From contig NC_051091.1 in NCBI RefSeq assembly GCF_901709675.1, positions 3,630,967 through 3,694,966 on the forward strand: DNA of 64,000 nucleotides. Reading direction: 5' to 3'. The position numbers and the translations under genes were made by a program. This DNA comes from Syngnathus acus. Lineage: Eukaryota; Chordata; Actinopteri; Syngnathiformes; Syngnathidae. A model generated the notes under the pieces. It was not told where the DNA came from. It did no database searches and saw only the letters and a list, made by a program, of their open reading frames with translations. Each line of letters begins with the position of its first letter. The first letter of the stretch is position 1. Positions 1 to 11,800 of the stretch are shown here, in pieces.

Positions 1-81
1 AATGCATTTGAATTCCGGCTTATTGAAGTCTGTGATGCTCGCGTGGTAATCGCAAAGCTTCCGGCAATATTTTGGCCTGAC

Positions 82-333
82 CTTGAACAATGTGCTGCGG
101 ATTCTTGTGAGATTCATCAGCATGACACCCGAGTTGACCCCTGAGATGCCGTAGAAAGGATGCCGTGCAAAGCGGCTGTACCAGCCGATCTTGGGGATCT
201 CGTGCTCCGGAGCCATTGCTGCCAGCTGACTGCTGTTGAAGGACTTGAGCATTCTCCAGATATCATCCATGGGTCGCAGGAACAGCACATCGGTGTCCAC
301 GTATAGCAACGAGTCCACGTCCTTGAGGATGAC
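82..333 (-). CDS. gxylt2: gxylt2 coding exon 4 (last one in window)
   Basis: Residues 202-285, holding the DXD motif and the conserved [15 protein letters not shown] stretch. Acceptor CTCCGCAG, donor TTCAAG|GTCAGG; 84 whole codons. The reading frame runs on to base 1, but the residues past the donor no longer resemble the family, so the exon is ended here. Confidence 0.88.
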
Positions 334-3300
334 CTGCGGAGGAAATACAAGATGTAAACATCACAAAAGGCAAGCTGAGCGAGGCCTTGTTGCTAACCTG
401 GACGAGCCCAAAATGCACAAGAGCGTGCTGAAGCACATTCATCAGATTTTTTGTAAAAAAAAATCATTCAAAAGCTCATCACATTCTTGATTAGTCTTTC
501 CCGATTAAGCGGAAAATGGTCTTACAGTATATTGACTCGTTTGTAGGAAGAGAAATAGGTTGTTGGATTTGGCCATCCTGCAATATATTCATTATGTCAC
601 GCCGTTGCTATTTCCATGAACACCAGCTGAAAAGGAAAATCAATACGGCGCGCAGCTTTCCACTTGATGAAATGACTCAGTCCAGCCCCATGAGACTGTT
701 CATTTCACATAAAAACTCATCAATAAGCACACACTAAGTTATTAGAGTGATGAGCTTGGGGGGGGGACATAAATCAAAGGAGCGTTCAGTTATGAGGATT
801 TAAATCACATTATGCACAGCGTAATAAAAAAATGTTGCCGCCTTACAGGAAGAAAGAGTCTCTGAGCGGCGCACGGCTTGAAGAGCTTCTTCCATTCGTC
901 GGCGTTCCCCACTGAGAAGGTGATTGGGTACAGGTTGTACTTGAACTTGGCGGTGATAAATCCAGGCCACTGGCGGAACTGCGAGAGATGCAACTTCTTC
1001 AACGTACACGTGCATATTTTTCGGGTGACATCATCCAGTGTCCTGTCAACTATAATTACCAATTGAACAGTTTAAGCCCATCACATTTATCCTAAAGAAC
1101 TGGTTACCTTTCAATTTAAATGCTTTAGCCTGTTGGGACATTTTAAAAAAAAATTCCAACAAGCTGAAAACACAATTGTCCAAAACAATTGAAGCTTTGA
1201 GGTTTGATGGGGAAAAACTGGGTCAAAGCAGCCGCTGATTAAATTTACGTCCCGAAACCTTTGTCGCAATTAGCGTACGTCTCAGATCTTTTTTTGGCTC
1301 CTCTCTAAAGGTGACATTGAATTGATGCGCGTTGGTGGAGCACAGCAGGTTGGTCAGGTGATAGATTACACTTAAGTGTAGCGATAAAAGACTAATGTGA
1401 CAGCCTGAGAAGCTCTGAAAGCACGCTTCTAAACGTTCCGATCTTGATGTCATATATTACCCACCGGAGTGAACGTTAGCTCCCTGCAAGGAAATGTTTT
1501 TTGTCAATTTTCTTTTTTGCCAAGTCAAAATCCAAGTGAATACATCGAAATAATATCTAATTGGTTAACGGATTCCTGAGGCGGCCTACCATTTCTTTAA
1601 ACTGAGGGATCAACGGGTCCTCAGCAAAAATATGAACCTTGATCTTCTTCAGGCTGAACAGGACAGCCGATTTGATGAGCGTCGAGGTCTCCTCGACACG
1701 ATTTCCACATGCCACCATGGCCAAGTGCATGAATTCCTCTTTGCGAGGGCGCCTGGCCGTCGCACGTCCCGTTTTCCTAAAAATACACAAATAAAGAGAC
1801 ACTGGTTTTTGTTTCTGTGTTTTTGTGCTATTTTGTTTTTGATCGTTTTTTCCCTACTGTGGTTCGTTGCCTTGGCATCATCCATCTCCTTTTGTTTTTC
1901 ATGTGCAGCGTTTTATGTGTGAAACTTTTCACGCTGCCTCGTCATTTCTCTTCATTTTTGCCTTTTGATGATGCAGATTGCTACACAGTGCGACTACCAC
2001 ATTTCAATCAAAACATTCGGTATAAATATATCTCCCACTACACTGCAAAAACATTTGCACGAATGCTGGGGGGGGGGGCTAAAGAAAATCTCTGCTGGTT
2101 TTTTTCCCTGTTGTTTTTAATCAATCAAAATGATCATCCGGATGTTCTCAATACAACATTTGGTATCATGTTTCCTCGAAAGCATCATCAGCCTAAAATG
2201 AGTTGAAAAGAGAGAATGTTGGCAGGGTTTTGCCTCTGAGCACGTCACCATTCTGGCTACCTGAGGTACAATGTTGAAATATAGTTTAGGATTAGTGTGA
2301 AGTTGGGAAATTTGTCACACCCTGAAGGATGATGATGATGCCTTGACAAGCATGAACAAAACACAATCCTACTCGCCAGCAAGATGATTTAAGTCCCGAT
2401 TTCTGTCAACGATTAGAAAAAGATGTTGCACGAGGTCAGGCAAAAAAAAAAAAATCACACACGCACACTGGCAAGCAGGCACACACACAAACCTTCTATT
2501 TTCTTCCAAGAGTCTCATTAACAAAAGTACACATGACGGGTTTGTTTCATGACTTCGTTCCTAACATCTGGAAGTTGTCAAAAAGCTCAGCAGAGGAACA
2601 AAAGGAATGAATTCAATGCCTGCTGCTGAGTAAGTACAAAACTGGCGTTGGCTTCAAATCAGCACAATGGACAAAAAAAAACCAAAGTCAAACAACATCA
2701 ATGACAATGAGAGTACTGCAATTCAGTTATGTACTGTGCCAGACTACGAGGTACATTTCAACTTACAAACTTCAGTCATCCCTCTGTGCAATAACTGCTT
2801 AGAAACTGATCAGCCAAAACTTGAAACAACACTTTTTCGTCTAGCATTTCATAAACGGGGTGATTGTGTGATTGATGGCATGAGACGTGTAATGTATTGA
2901 GCCTGGCTGGGCAGATGGAGCTCCACACTGTATTTTTAGCCAGAGGAAGCCGTGCAATGTGTCGAGAGGAAATGATAGGACTTGCAAAAACAGGGATGTT
3001 TGTCGATTGAGCGTATTGCCAGGAAACAGGCCGGCTCATTTTGAAAGATGAAAATGTAAATCGGTGTGAGAAACACATGCTAGATTGGAGCAATCATAGA
3101 CAACATCTTATGTGTGTATTCATTCCTGTTTTAAAGTGTGACTAAAGAGTCACTGCAAATGCTTTGACTCAGTGCTCTGTATGTGTCTCCAACCACAGAA
3201 GTCCCGTGTTTATTTTTATTTTTTTAACGGCACCGAATGACACCCCCTCCACCTTATTTCCCTTATCAGCGCCGAGCACACATGGAAGAGTGTGGCTTCT

Positions 3301-4579
3301 GGGCGGACACAAAGGTCCTTTCTCAGTGAAAGGCCCTGATGGCTTTTATCTCAGCAGCAGTGTCTCCAACCTGCAGTCGGGCTTTGGAGGAGAATACATA
3401 TTGCCTGGTGGCAGAGTAGGAGTCTACAGGCTTTGAAGGAGCCTATAGCTGCTGTAGGCTATACAGTATAGTAGGAAACTGGTACAATTCAATGGCTCCA
3501 CCCTTGAATTGCGCAAATCGACAAATTCTGAGCAGATGCAAGGTCATTTCCTGTATTTTCAACCAATCGAAGCTGACAACAAGGCACTGTCAGTTTTTCC
3601 GATTTATCAACATGTTTATTACTGCAATGACAAAGCAACTACATTTTTATATAGTGCTCTTGTATTAGATATCACCAGTGCAGGTGTTACCTGTCTGTAA
3701 GTGTCTGCTGCATGTAAGTGTTTAGCATCTGTGGCTGATATCGGCAGATTCCACGAAAATATCGTACTCGAGACTATTGTTCTCATCCATTCATTTGTTC
3801 ATTTTTTTGTAGAATTAAAAACAGACTCTTGTCAATGTCAATCTTGACAATGCCAACTACACAAAAAAGCAGGTATGTCTAATTACAAAGTAATAATAAT
3901 AATAATAATGATAACAGTAATAATAATAATGATAATAGTAATAATAATAATAATAGATACATTAAACATATGTATTATGGGGATTTTCTTTCCCAGGGTC
4001 GATTTTAAATTTAAAGGTCAAAAGGTGATCCGAGCAAGGCTTCGAGGTCATCGGCAACATCACCGTGCCCTCTGTGAAAATAAATAACCACCCCTCCACA
4101 TATTAATCACGTATTCTACTACATTCGCGTCAGACATTTAATTACAACAGCGGGATTCTCAGTTACAGTAAACCAAGCCGACATTGGTTAGTGTAAACTG
4201 TGTATGCGCTAGTAGTAACATTATCTTTGAAATTGGATGCGCCCACATGCAAACGTGGAAGGAAGGATCTCTCGGAGAAAGAAAATTTGCTTCACCTCTT
4301 TGCGTTGACGTTTCCCCCTCGCTTAATCACTTTGTTAGCGTTATTTCGTCCCTTAGGGAGATCTTTTGAGCGTACCCCGGGCACCGTGGGAGATCTCCTC
4401 ACCAACTTTGAACCAACATCATGATCGCGCTTGACCGACGACGGAAAAGAGTTCCTGCTCCCCTCCACCGCAACTTCTTTCTCCAGCGGACCGTCCGCGA
4501 CATTGCCTCCCCAAAAGTAGAAAAGTAGGACAACTCCGAAACACAGAGCGATCACAACTACTTTGCAGTGGATCCGCAT
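82..4579 (-). CDS. gxylt2: Glucoside xylosyltransferase 2 (gxylt2), 5' part of gene, runs off left edge
   Basis: Type II Golgi/ER glycosyltransferase that adds xylose to O-linked glucose on EGF repeats of Notch-type receptors. Four minus-strand coding exons (4579-4296, 1776-1590, 978-847, 333-82) join in frame to 285 residues. The family is about 440 residues long, so roughly 155 C-terminal residues lie beyond base 1. Visible parts: a short basic N-terminus, a membrane anchor at about residues 5-25, a poorly conserved stem to about residue 118, then the GT8 catalytic domain beginning HLAMVACGN. The metal-binding DXD motif is D214-T215-D216 (YVDTDV), followed by [20 protein letters not shown]. 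The wording [18 protein letters not shown] and NLTRIR favours GXYLT2 over GXYLT1, and so does the neighbouring shq1. The ATG at 4579 has a good CGCCATGC context. The gene is divergent from shq1. Confidence 0.93.
334..846 (-). other. gxylt2: gxylt2 intron 3
   Basis: AT-rich intron with a short poly-G run near 760; nothing else recognised. Confidence 0.8.
847..978 (-). CDS. gxylt2: gxylt2 coding exon 3
   Basis: Residues 158-201, including [20 protein letters not shown] and QRLFLP. Acceptor CTCTCGCAG, donor CCT|GTAAGG; 44 whole codons. Confidence 0.94.
979..1589 (-). other. gxylt2: gxylt2 intron 2
   Basis: No repeat family or RNA gene recognised; short open frames look random. Confidence 0.8.
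1590..1776 (-). CDS. gxylt2: gxylt2 coding exon 2
   Basis: Residues 95-157, start of the GT8 domain ([15 protein letters not shown], then SAVLFS and HIFAEDPL). Acceptor TTTTTAG, donor ATG|GTAGGC, phase 0 exit. Confidence 0.92.
1777..4295 (-). other. gxylt2: gxylt2 intron 1
   Basis: 2.5-kb first intron. It contains short CA runs near 2455-2490, a poly-G run at about 2069 and a TAA-type microsatellite at 3890-3956. No exon-like segment was recognised. Confidence 0.75.
3890..3956 (+). repeat. Imperfect (TAA)n microsatellite
   Basis: About 67 bases of TAA/AAT units with GATAAC and GATAATAG interruptions, inside gxylt2 intron 1. Confidence 0.95.
4296..4579 (-). CDS. gxylt2: gxylt2 coding exon 1
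   Basis: Residues 1-94 plus two bases of codon 95: cytoplasmic tip, membrane anchor ([16 protein letters not shown]) and basic/Ser-rich stem. The donor AG|GTGAAG is imperfect but is the one that restores frame with exon 2 (phase 2). A donor at 4402 (GTGAGG) gives the wrong phase. Confidence 0.8.
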
Positions 4580-5009
4580 GGCGAGAGCGACGTGTTCCGG
4601 GGGGAAGGAGCACGCAGGACTTTGCTCATGTTGTCTGCGGTGGAGGGAGAGTCGCCAGAGTTGACATTTTGTTGCGTATCCTCGGTTGGAATCCGATGCT
4701 GCTCATCATGACGATGATGGAGAGCGGAGAGGACTCTCTCTCTCAGCCCATTAAGTTACACGGCGGGGGCGTGGTCTGTCCATCTTTACCGTAAACAAAG
4801 CAGTACTACCGCATCTATTTCAAAACGGGTCTTTTTTTTTTTTTACACAGTGATTAAACTCTTGTCTTCCGGAGCCTATCTCAGGCCAACTGCCTTAGGG
4901 GCAATTGAGAGACGCGATTAAACCTAAACGACAAAACAAGAGTTGGTTAAAACAATCAAAGGATCAAAACAAATCGACGAGTGAATACGATATATTGTTG
5001 ACCGTGTAC
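4580..5009. promoter_or_regulatory. Region between divergent gxylt2 and shq1, likely promoter DNA
   Basis: Immediately upstream of the gxylt2 ATG, the bases at 4580-4780 are GC-rich and include a GC-box-like GGGGGCGTGG at 4765-4774 (KLF/Sp type). No TATA box was recognised. Farther right the DNA becomes AT-rich. The roughly 1-kb head-to-head spacing suggests separate but adjacent promoters. Confidence 0.45.
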
Positions 5010-5075
5010 ACGGTTCATTACGGTAAAACATGGCAGCCTCGGCAAGGCTGCATGCGTGAACGAGCTTTGTTTTTG
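5010..5075 (+). other. shq1: Candidate non-coding leader exon of shq1
   Basis: The segment ends in a strong donor, TTTTTG|GTGAGT (5075/5076). The first coding exon has an acceptor directly before it (TTTCTCCCGCAG, 5640). The leader would carry an upstream ATG at 5030 with a nine-codon frame (MAASARLHA, stop 5057-5059). Its left limit is unknown. Supported only by splice signals. Confidence 0.35.
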
Positions 5076-5665
5076 GTGAGTGCAAACAGTCACACTTTTG
5101 CTGTTTAACTGTATTGTATGCTAACGACAGTCGAGTAAAACGGATTACTGCTCTATGAGTGAAAGTAGATCATTGTTTGTAATTCGTGTTGTTACTCTGT
5201 TCGCCGAGTTTCTTCGCGCTGCTATCAACGTGGTCAGGATAAACAAAACTCCCATTGAAAAACTGTCACGTCTGATGTGCCAAGCAGATAAATGGAGAAT
5301 GATTTCATTTATGGACACCGTGCTGATTTCATAATCGTTTTCTGGGTATTTCTTTGAATTCGGTGTGCATGTGTTCATGTAAACCTCTGACATATGTATT
5401 CACTATAATGTCGGTGCTAGGGGCGCAATGGGCTCAATTTATGTTTAGAGTGATTAAAGTCTGTAATCTCAATGAATAAAAAATTCAATTATGCACCGAA
5501 TACAGCCATACAATGTAACTACAACTGAATTTGCAGGCGAAGGGTTGAGAAACGACAAGATTGAAAATGGGGTGAACCACACAGGGGCGCACTACTGCTC
5601 TCCAGCCGGTGTTGAAAGCGTTCTCGTCCTTTCTCCCGCAGGTGCTTATCACAGAAATATTCACA

Positions 5666-5808
5666 ATGATAACTCCTGCATTTGACTTGAGTCAGGATCC
5701 TGAGTACCTTATCCTCTCAGTCCGCGTCCCCTACACCAGAACATCTGAGTTTGACCTCTACATTGATGGAACAGATATTAAATTCTATGCCAAACCGTAC
5801 TTTCTGAG
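5666..5808 (+). CDS. shq1: shq1 coding exon 1
   Basis: Residues 1-47 plus two bases of Arg48, first half of the CS domain. The exon itself probably begins at 5641, after the acceptor CCCGCAG. Donor CTGAG|GTAAGT. Confidence 0.95.
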
Positions 5809-8800
5809 GTAAGTTTATCGGCCTTATCAAATATAAAGCTGGATTGGATTACGGAGGTGTCATTAGAATGTCATGACCTTTTTCTGGAGTAAGAAATACA
5901 GGTCACACATCTGTATTATTTTATTTTTAGGTTAACACTTCCAGGAAGGGTAGTAGAAGATGGAAGAGAAAAGGCAACATTTGACATTGATAAAGGTTTG
6001 TAATAACACAACTGGGCGAAGGAGGGTTCAGTTTAATGAGAATTACGTGCATGTTTTATTGGAGCATTTACAGAACCGAGGTGACAGGGCCACTGACTTT
6101 TTTTCCCCCCCAGTTGGCACCCTGGGCTGTATAAAATCTATTTAAAAGCATTGGACTGATGAGGGCGAAATATATTTGGAAGCCCAGCCTCTTCTAATAT
6201 TGTGCATTACTGTCTTTCAGTTTGAATGAAAGCAATATCTGGCTATCTATCTACAGAGGGAAACTGCACCTCGCTGAGTCATGTTTCCACTCAGTCAGTG
6301 ACTGGTCCCTGTGGCCTTTTTAGTGCGCACTTCAGTCAATCAAGTGAGCTAAATTAACAAGATGATGATGATTTTTCAGCCCATTTAAAAGGCCACTGAG
6401 ATCATATGTAACGTGCCGTTACAAACTGCATCGTGTCTAGCTGTACGACAGTGGCAGGCGGGCTTGTGGAGTCTTGTTTTTGAATATATTGCATGTCAAT
6501 GACCATCGGCGTCATGTTTTCGATAAACAGTAACTTTGATCTGTTTCATCGAATCGGTTATAATGAAGTCGTCTTAATGGAGACATCTGTCTCGTTGATG
6601 CTGACACCGTCTGTCAGCATGGCCCTAGTTGACATGCTGCGTCAAAATAATCCTGTAACATCTGCTAATAAATCTCCACTAATGAGTGCGTTTGTGCAGA
6701 GGTATCACGAAGAACTGTTATTTTTATAACAATGGTTCCAAACCTGAAGTCATACACATTATTATAAGGAAATTCAGATTCTCTGTCTTTTTATCACTAA
6801 TAAAAGGCTTGACGTCCTTTTCAGGTCTCTTCACCGTGCAGATCCCTAAAGAAATAGCTGGAGAGCACTTTGAAGGCCTCCAGATGCTGACAAGTCTCCT
6901 CGCCCCCAGAGGCTCCTGTTCGGCAAAGCCTCTGTTGGAGGACATCAGCCCAGGTAAGTTGCAGCAATGTGTCATCGGCAGTAAAAATAGAGTGGGCTGT
7001 GACTCATGTTGAAATCAGTGTTTGATTTATTTATTTATTTTTTATTAAAGATTGCAGCGAAAGTGCGGGCTATGCCGAAGCAGAAGATGAGGAGGAGTTT
7101 GACTGGCAGGTTGAGCAGGAAGTTTATGTTGAGAGATCTGAAGAGGAGCTAAGTGGCCTGCAGAAATACGGCTTTGGTAATAAGAGGGCTGGAGTGTTTG
7201 CCAGATTACAGGTAAAAACAAATGAATAACACCCCTTGTGCGGATCATTCGATCGAAATTGATCTTAAATTAGTCGGTTGTTCTGACAGGAAGAACTGAG
7301 TGATGTGATAGATGTTAAAAACCCAGACAGTACAACAAAAGCTGAGAGGAGGCAAGCGAGGCTGGTGGCGGAGGCTTCGGCCTTTTCCCCTGATCACTAC
7401 CTGTAAGTCTAGCCAAAACCAAACCTCCATCTCTTTCTTTTTACGTCTTGACTTTCCGCTGAAGTATTTGGTGGTGTTGCAGAGCTGATCTGTTTGAAGA
7501 CGACGAGATAAAGAAACTGTTGAAATTCAGACCATGGTGGACAAACCTTTGTTCTTCACCCGAGCAGGAAGAAGAGCTTGGTATGTTTAAGTATAATCTA
7601 TAATCTGTAAAAAAAATTCTACTTTTGTGTGTTGCGAGCCTTTAATATGGCCTAGTGTGTTGAAAGCAAATCCTCCGTGAGTTCTGAAGGCTTCCAGAAG
7701 GTGGCATAAATTAAATTAGCAGATAAGTAAAAAAGCATGGCCGCATTGTTGTCAATTCTCTTTCAGTCCAATGAACGACCTTCATTCTTTGTACTACCCA
7801 AATGGATTTCACTGGTGGGGGTTTTCTTCACTTCAACAGAGCGCTAACATTGTTCTCATACACTATTTCAAATCCCCAGAGGACACATCGGTCTTCTTCC
7901 GGTCCACCTCAAGAGGAGGGTTAAAGCTCAGCTTGTGGGCTATGAAGCCGCAGCGCCTAGAATGCCCCGGGGGCACTTCAGTGGCAATGACACTTGCCTT
8001 TTATGAGAGCTTGAACTTGGACCTCACTCAATCACCGCTTCACCCTTAAAGAAATGCCTCTCTGCCATTTTGTAATGTGACAAGCCATCCCGCTTCCTTC
8101 CAAAGTTCCAAGTGGCTTTTATGATCACTTGCCATCCATCTAAAAAATCAATTGCTCATTAACTACGACAGATATGAGCTCTTTGATAGCAGGAGCGTCC
8201 CGACTTAATTTCTTTCTCGGCCTCAGCCATAGCCAAGAGCCTTTTTTAATTGTGCTATCCAGCTCATCTCGCAGTCTGCTAATACCAGCACGATTTAAGG
8301 AGGCGCACGGCTCACAGTTACAGCTTAGATGGAGCGCGTGGCCGCTGCAAGCTCCCGAGCGGATTTAGATTAAAGCGATAACATTGTCACAGGAGCTCGC
8401 GCTTTTAGTTGCGTCGGAGCAACCTCGACCACGCTAAGTGAACGGGACCAAAAATGTGCACCATGCTTCTTGGTCCAGACGAGTATGAGTCAACACAGCC
8501 AAAAGTTTTTGTAACCCCTTGACCGCATTTTAAGACAGCATCTCAGATCAGGTGGAATTATGAGCCACAATGACATCAGCCTGAATTTAAGAGCTCGTTG
8601 TCAGATTTTGACTTTTGACTCTTGAGGTCCCTTTTTTACATCTGCACCAGGCCTCTTTCGCTGCTGCTGTGGCTTGATGTATATGCCACCTGACAGATGG
8701 GTGCGGACACAAGTGCTAATGAAGTAGAAAGTGGAGCCTTTGTGCTGCACGGGCGGTGCAGCGACAGGCCCCAGCTGTCCACCGGAGGCCCGTCCGTATT

Positions 8801-11800
8801 CAGACGCCGCCGCTGCAGCCTAAATGGACCTGACAGCCTGCCTGGCCTCTCGCTGCCCACTCAAGCTGGATTTAGATGCCACTTGGAAAACGCTGACCTT
8901 TGACCACATTTAGGCTGACCACTGCACAATCTCATTTTAAGATTTCAAGTATGTACACTTGTAGACCTGACACAAGGTCATATGTTGACCCTGATTCATC
9001 AAATCTGAGGAAGGATCGTCTGTGCCTTGCCAAATTTGTCTGGCTGTGTTCCTACTGAAGAGCGATACCGTTTGTTTTGCTCACTGTGCATTTGAATGTT
9101 TTGGTGCTTCCAATTGTCATCCCTAATATTTACCCGAAGTTATTAGGCCATCTGGACCTGCGGCGAGCGCCCAAGAGACAGGCTGCCTGTCCAACTGGAG
9201 GCATTAGTTGGAAAATTAATTTCCCGTCAGCCTTATATGCTGTGAGTTAATGCCCATTAGAATTAATGTGCTCCATATCAGAGACAAATAACCATGCATG
9301 AAAGCAATTAGGAAAGTAAATCCATCCGGATTGCTCTTCTTTCCAGCGTTTGCGCTAATGGTTCTCACAATTTTATATTATTAAACTCTTAATCATTGAT
9401 AATAGCAATATAAACATAAAGAAATTAATTCACTTTTTTACACCCAAGTTTAAGACTCGATTGGCTTGTGCAATACAATTTTAATGAATAAATAATCATG
9501 TCATTGACAATAGCAAATGAATGAATACATTTTTTTACACCCAGATTTAAAACTCAATTTGCTTATACAATACGATTTTAATGAATAAATAATAATGTTC
9601 TTTTCATTTTTTTTTTTTTTTTTTTAATTGTAAATTGAATTCTACAGGTTATAGAGAAAAATAAACCCAAAAAGTAAAGTGGATAAAACAATCATTTGAT
9701 CCCCTGCTGAATTAGAAAATGTTCATAGTTTTTTTATTTTGGCAACACCCATCGTCCGAACAGTACAAACAGATGTGCTTACCGCCAAAGTCGTGTCGGT
9801 TCTTAGACACACAAAGGATGGAGTCAGGTAGCGTCTGCAGGGAGCCAATGTAATGCAGCAGGAATCTCCTTCCCAGCAGAGCTGAGCCCCCACTGCAGCC
9901 AGACAGGAAGTGCTGAGTGTGCATGTAATGTACACGGATGGGGGAAAGTAGAATTGACGTCTTCTTAAGCGTTTTGTTCGTTTTTAAACTCTCTAGGACT
10001 GCATCATATTGTCATTACCTTTATTTTACTCTTAACACCCGGTCCCTATTATTCCGGTGCAGTTACACCGTTCAGCGACGAGGAGAAAGAGCAGTTGAGA
10101 AAATTCAACAACCAATCGTACCTGCTGGACAAGACTTCACGTTACCAAGCGTGGCTCAGCCTGGTGGACGTGATTCTGGCTTACTGCTACGAAGTGCGCT
10201 CCACCGAGGGAGAGCACAACGTAAGTGGCCGCGTAAATGTGTGACGAGACGACTCCTCCTGAGCAGCACTTAGCCTCAGAGGACAGAGTGTTCTGTCCTC
10301 AAATCCTTAAGACCACTTTTCCATTTCATCGATGACCTTAAGAGATTAGTGGCGTAGATGAGAGCTGAGTAAAGGCCTCTTTTTTTTTTTTTTTTTTGGT
10401 CACAGCTTTGAGGTGAGCGCACAGAGGCAAGAAGAGCAAGGTGTCTCCCATTGCAGAAGAACATTGGCACGATTCAACCCCAAGAATATACATGAAAAAC
10501 GTTGAACCCAAATGATATCCAATTTGAAAATGTCTATTTTGTAGGTTTATATTTTGTGAATTTTAGCACACTTTGCATTTTTTGTGTATTACCAAATTAA
10601 TAGAATACTTGACCATTTTTTAAATTCTTTTCTGTCCTATTATGCAAGGTGGAGTCACCATGGACAATCAGAAAACTCAGTGGGACTCTGTGTTGGCTGG
10701 AGGTACGTCTTGCTCCAAAAATAATAAATGCAAGAATTACTATTTTTCAGTTTTTGTTTGATTGAGACATTTCAAGCTTCAACAAAAAAAGACTGTCATT
10801 TCTTTACAGTTCGATGGATTTGAGCTGTTACTTTTCCAAGATTCCAAACAGATTGTTCCGATTCGGCGTTCCTTTTTCAATGGCCAATTTGCGTCGCAAT
10901 TCCAGTCACCAGCAATTGGTGCACAGCCGCATGTAACACGGTCCTGACAGTGTAGGTAGCGACCAACCAATCAGGGGAGAGTAATACTCATGAGTACACA
11001 GGAAAAAAAAATATCTTTTGAAGAATGAGCGTAAAATACACGGGTGTGTGGGTCTGTCCGTCTTCTTCCTCTGTGGCGGCATCCGAGTAAACAACAGCCT
11101 CCCCACGGGCTGCTCATCACTCCGTCACATTCTTCTCTGTTTACAATCTATGCACTCGTCGCATTCCTTTTCTTCTTCTCCCCATCTACTGCACGGTGCT
11201 CGTCCTCAGTGGACTGCCGGTGTGACTCGAGCGTGATGCCTGCAGCAGCGCACCTTCTCCGCACTCCTGCTAAACAATCCAGAGGGAGAGAACCATCCCC
11301 GATGAGTCGACACTCGTGCCCCAGCTCTCTTAATAGGCCTCAATGAAGGAGAATAATACAAGAGATAAAATCTCCCGGCGCCGCAATGTGAGTGCGGATG
11401 CAGTGTTTAAAGACAAGCAGCAATTAAGAGGCTAACCGAGCAGCAGTGGGAGTTTGAAGCACCTATTTTGTCAGCTCAATAAATGGAAGGGGATTGTTAA
11501 AAGTAATTAGCACACCACTGACTGTGAGGAACACCGATAGGAGCCTGTGTAAAAGGGAAGCGGGGGAGGGGGGGAGCCCTGTGGCCAAAATGTCTGGCTG
11601 AACCCGTGTTTACTGCCTTTTGCATCTTGATGTGATTTTGTGCTGGATCATTTTTGTGAGTGTCGTGCCCTCTGTCCCTCAGACGTACAGCTCTCTGCAG
11701 GAGGTCCTGGTGTCGTTCGGAAGAAGGGTTGTGTGCTATCCGCTCTACCGACACTTTGCCATGGTGGCGGCTGCTGTTTCTGACGCAGCTAAAGTGTTGC

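Larger units (their letters stand above)
7581..10062 (+). other. shq1: shq1 intron 6
   Basis: 2.5-kb intron. It contains an AT-rich, possibly regulatory block at 9120-9340 and a 97-base-period duplication at about 9395-9600. Otherwise no recognised element. Confidence 0.75.

Noticed and set aside
4401-4402. Alternative gxylt2 exon 1 donor GTGAGG
   Set aside because: Better consensus, but it leaves phase 0 while exon 2 needs phase 2, so the join would break the reading frame.
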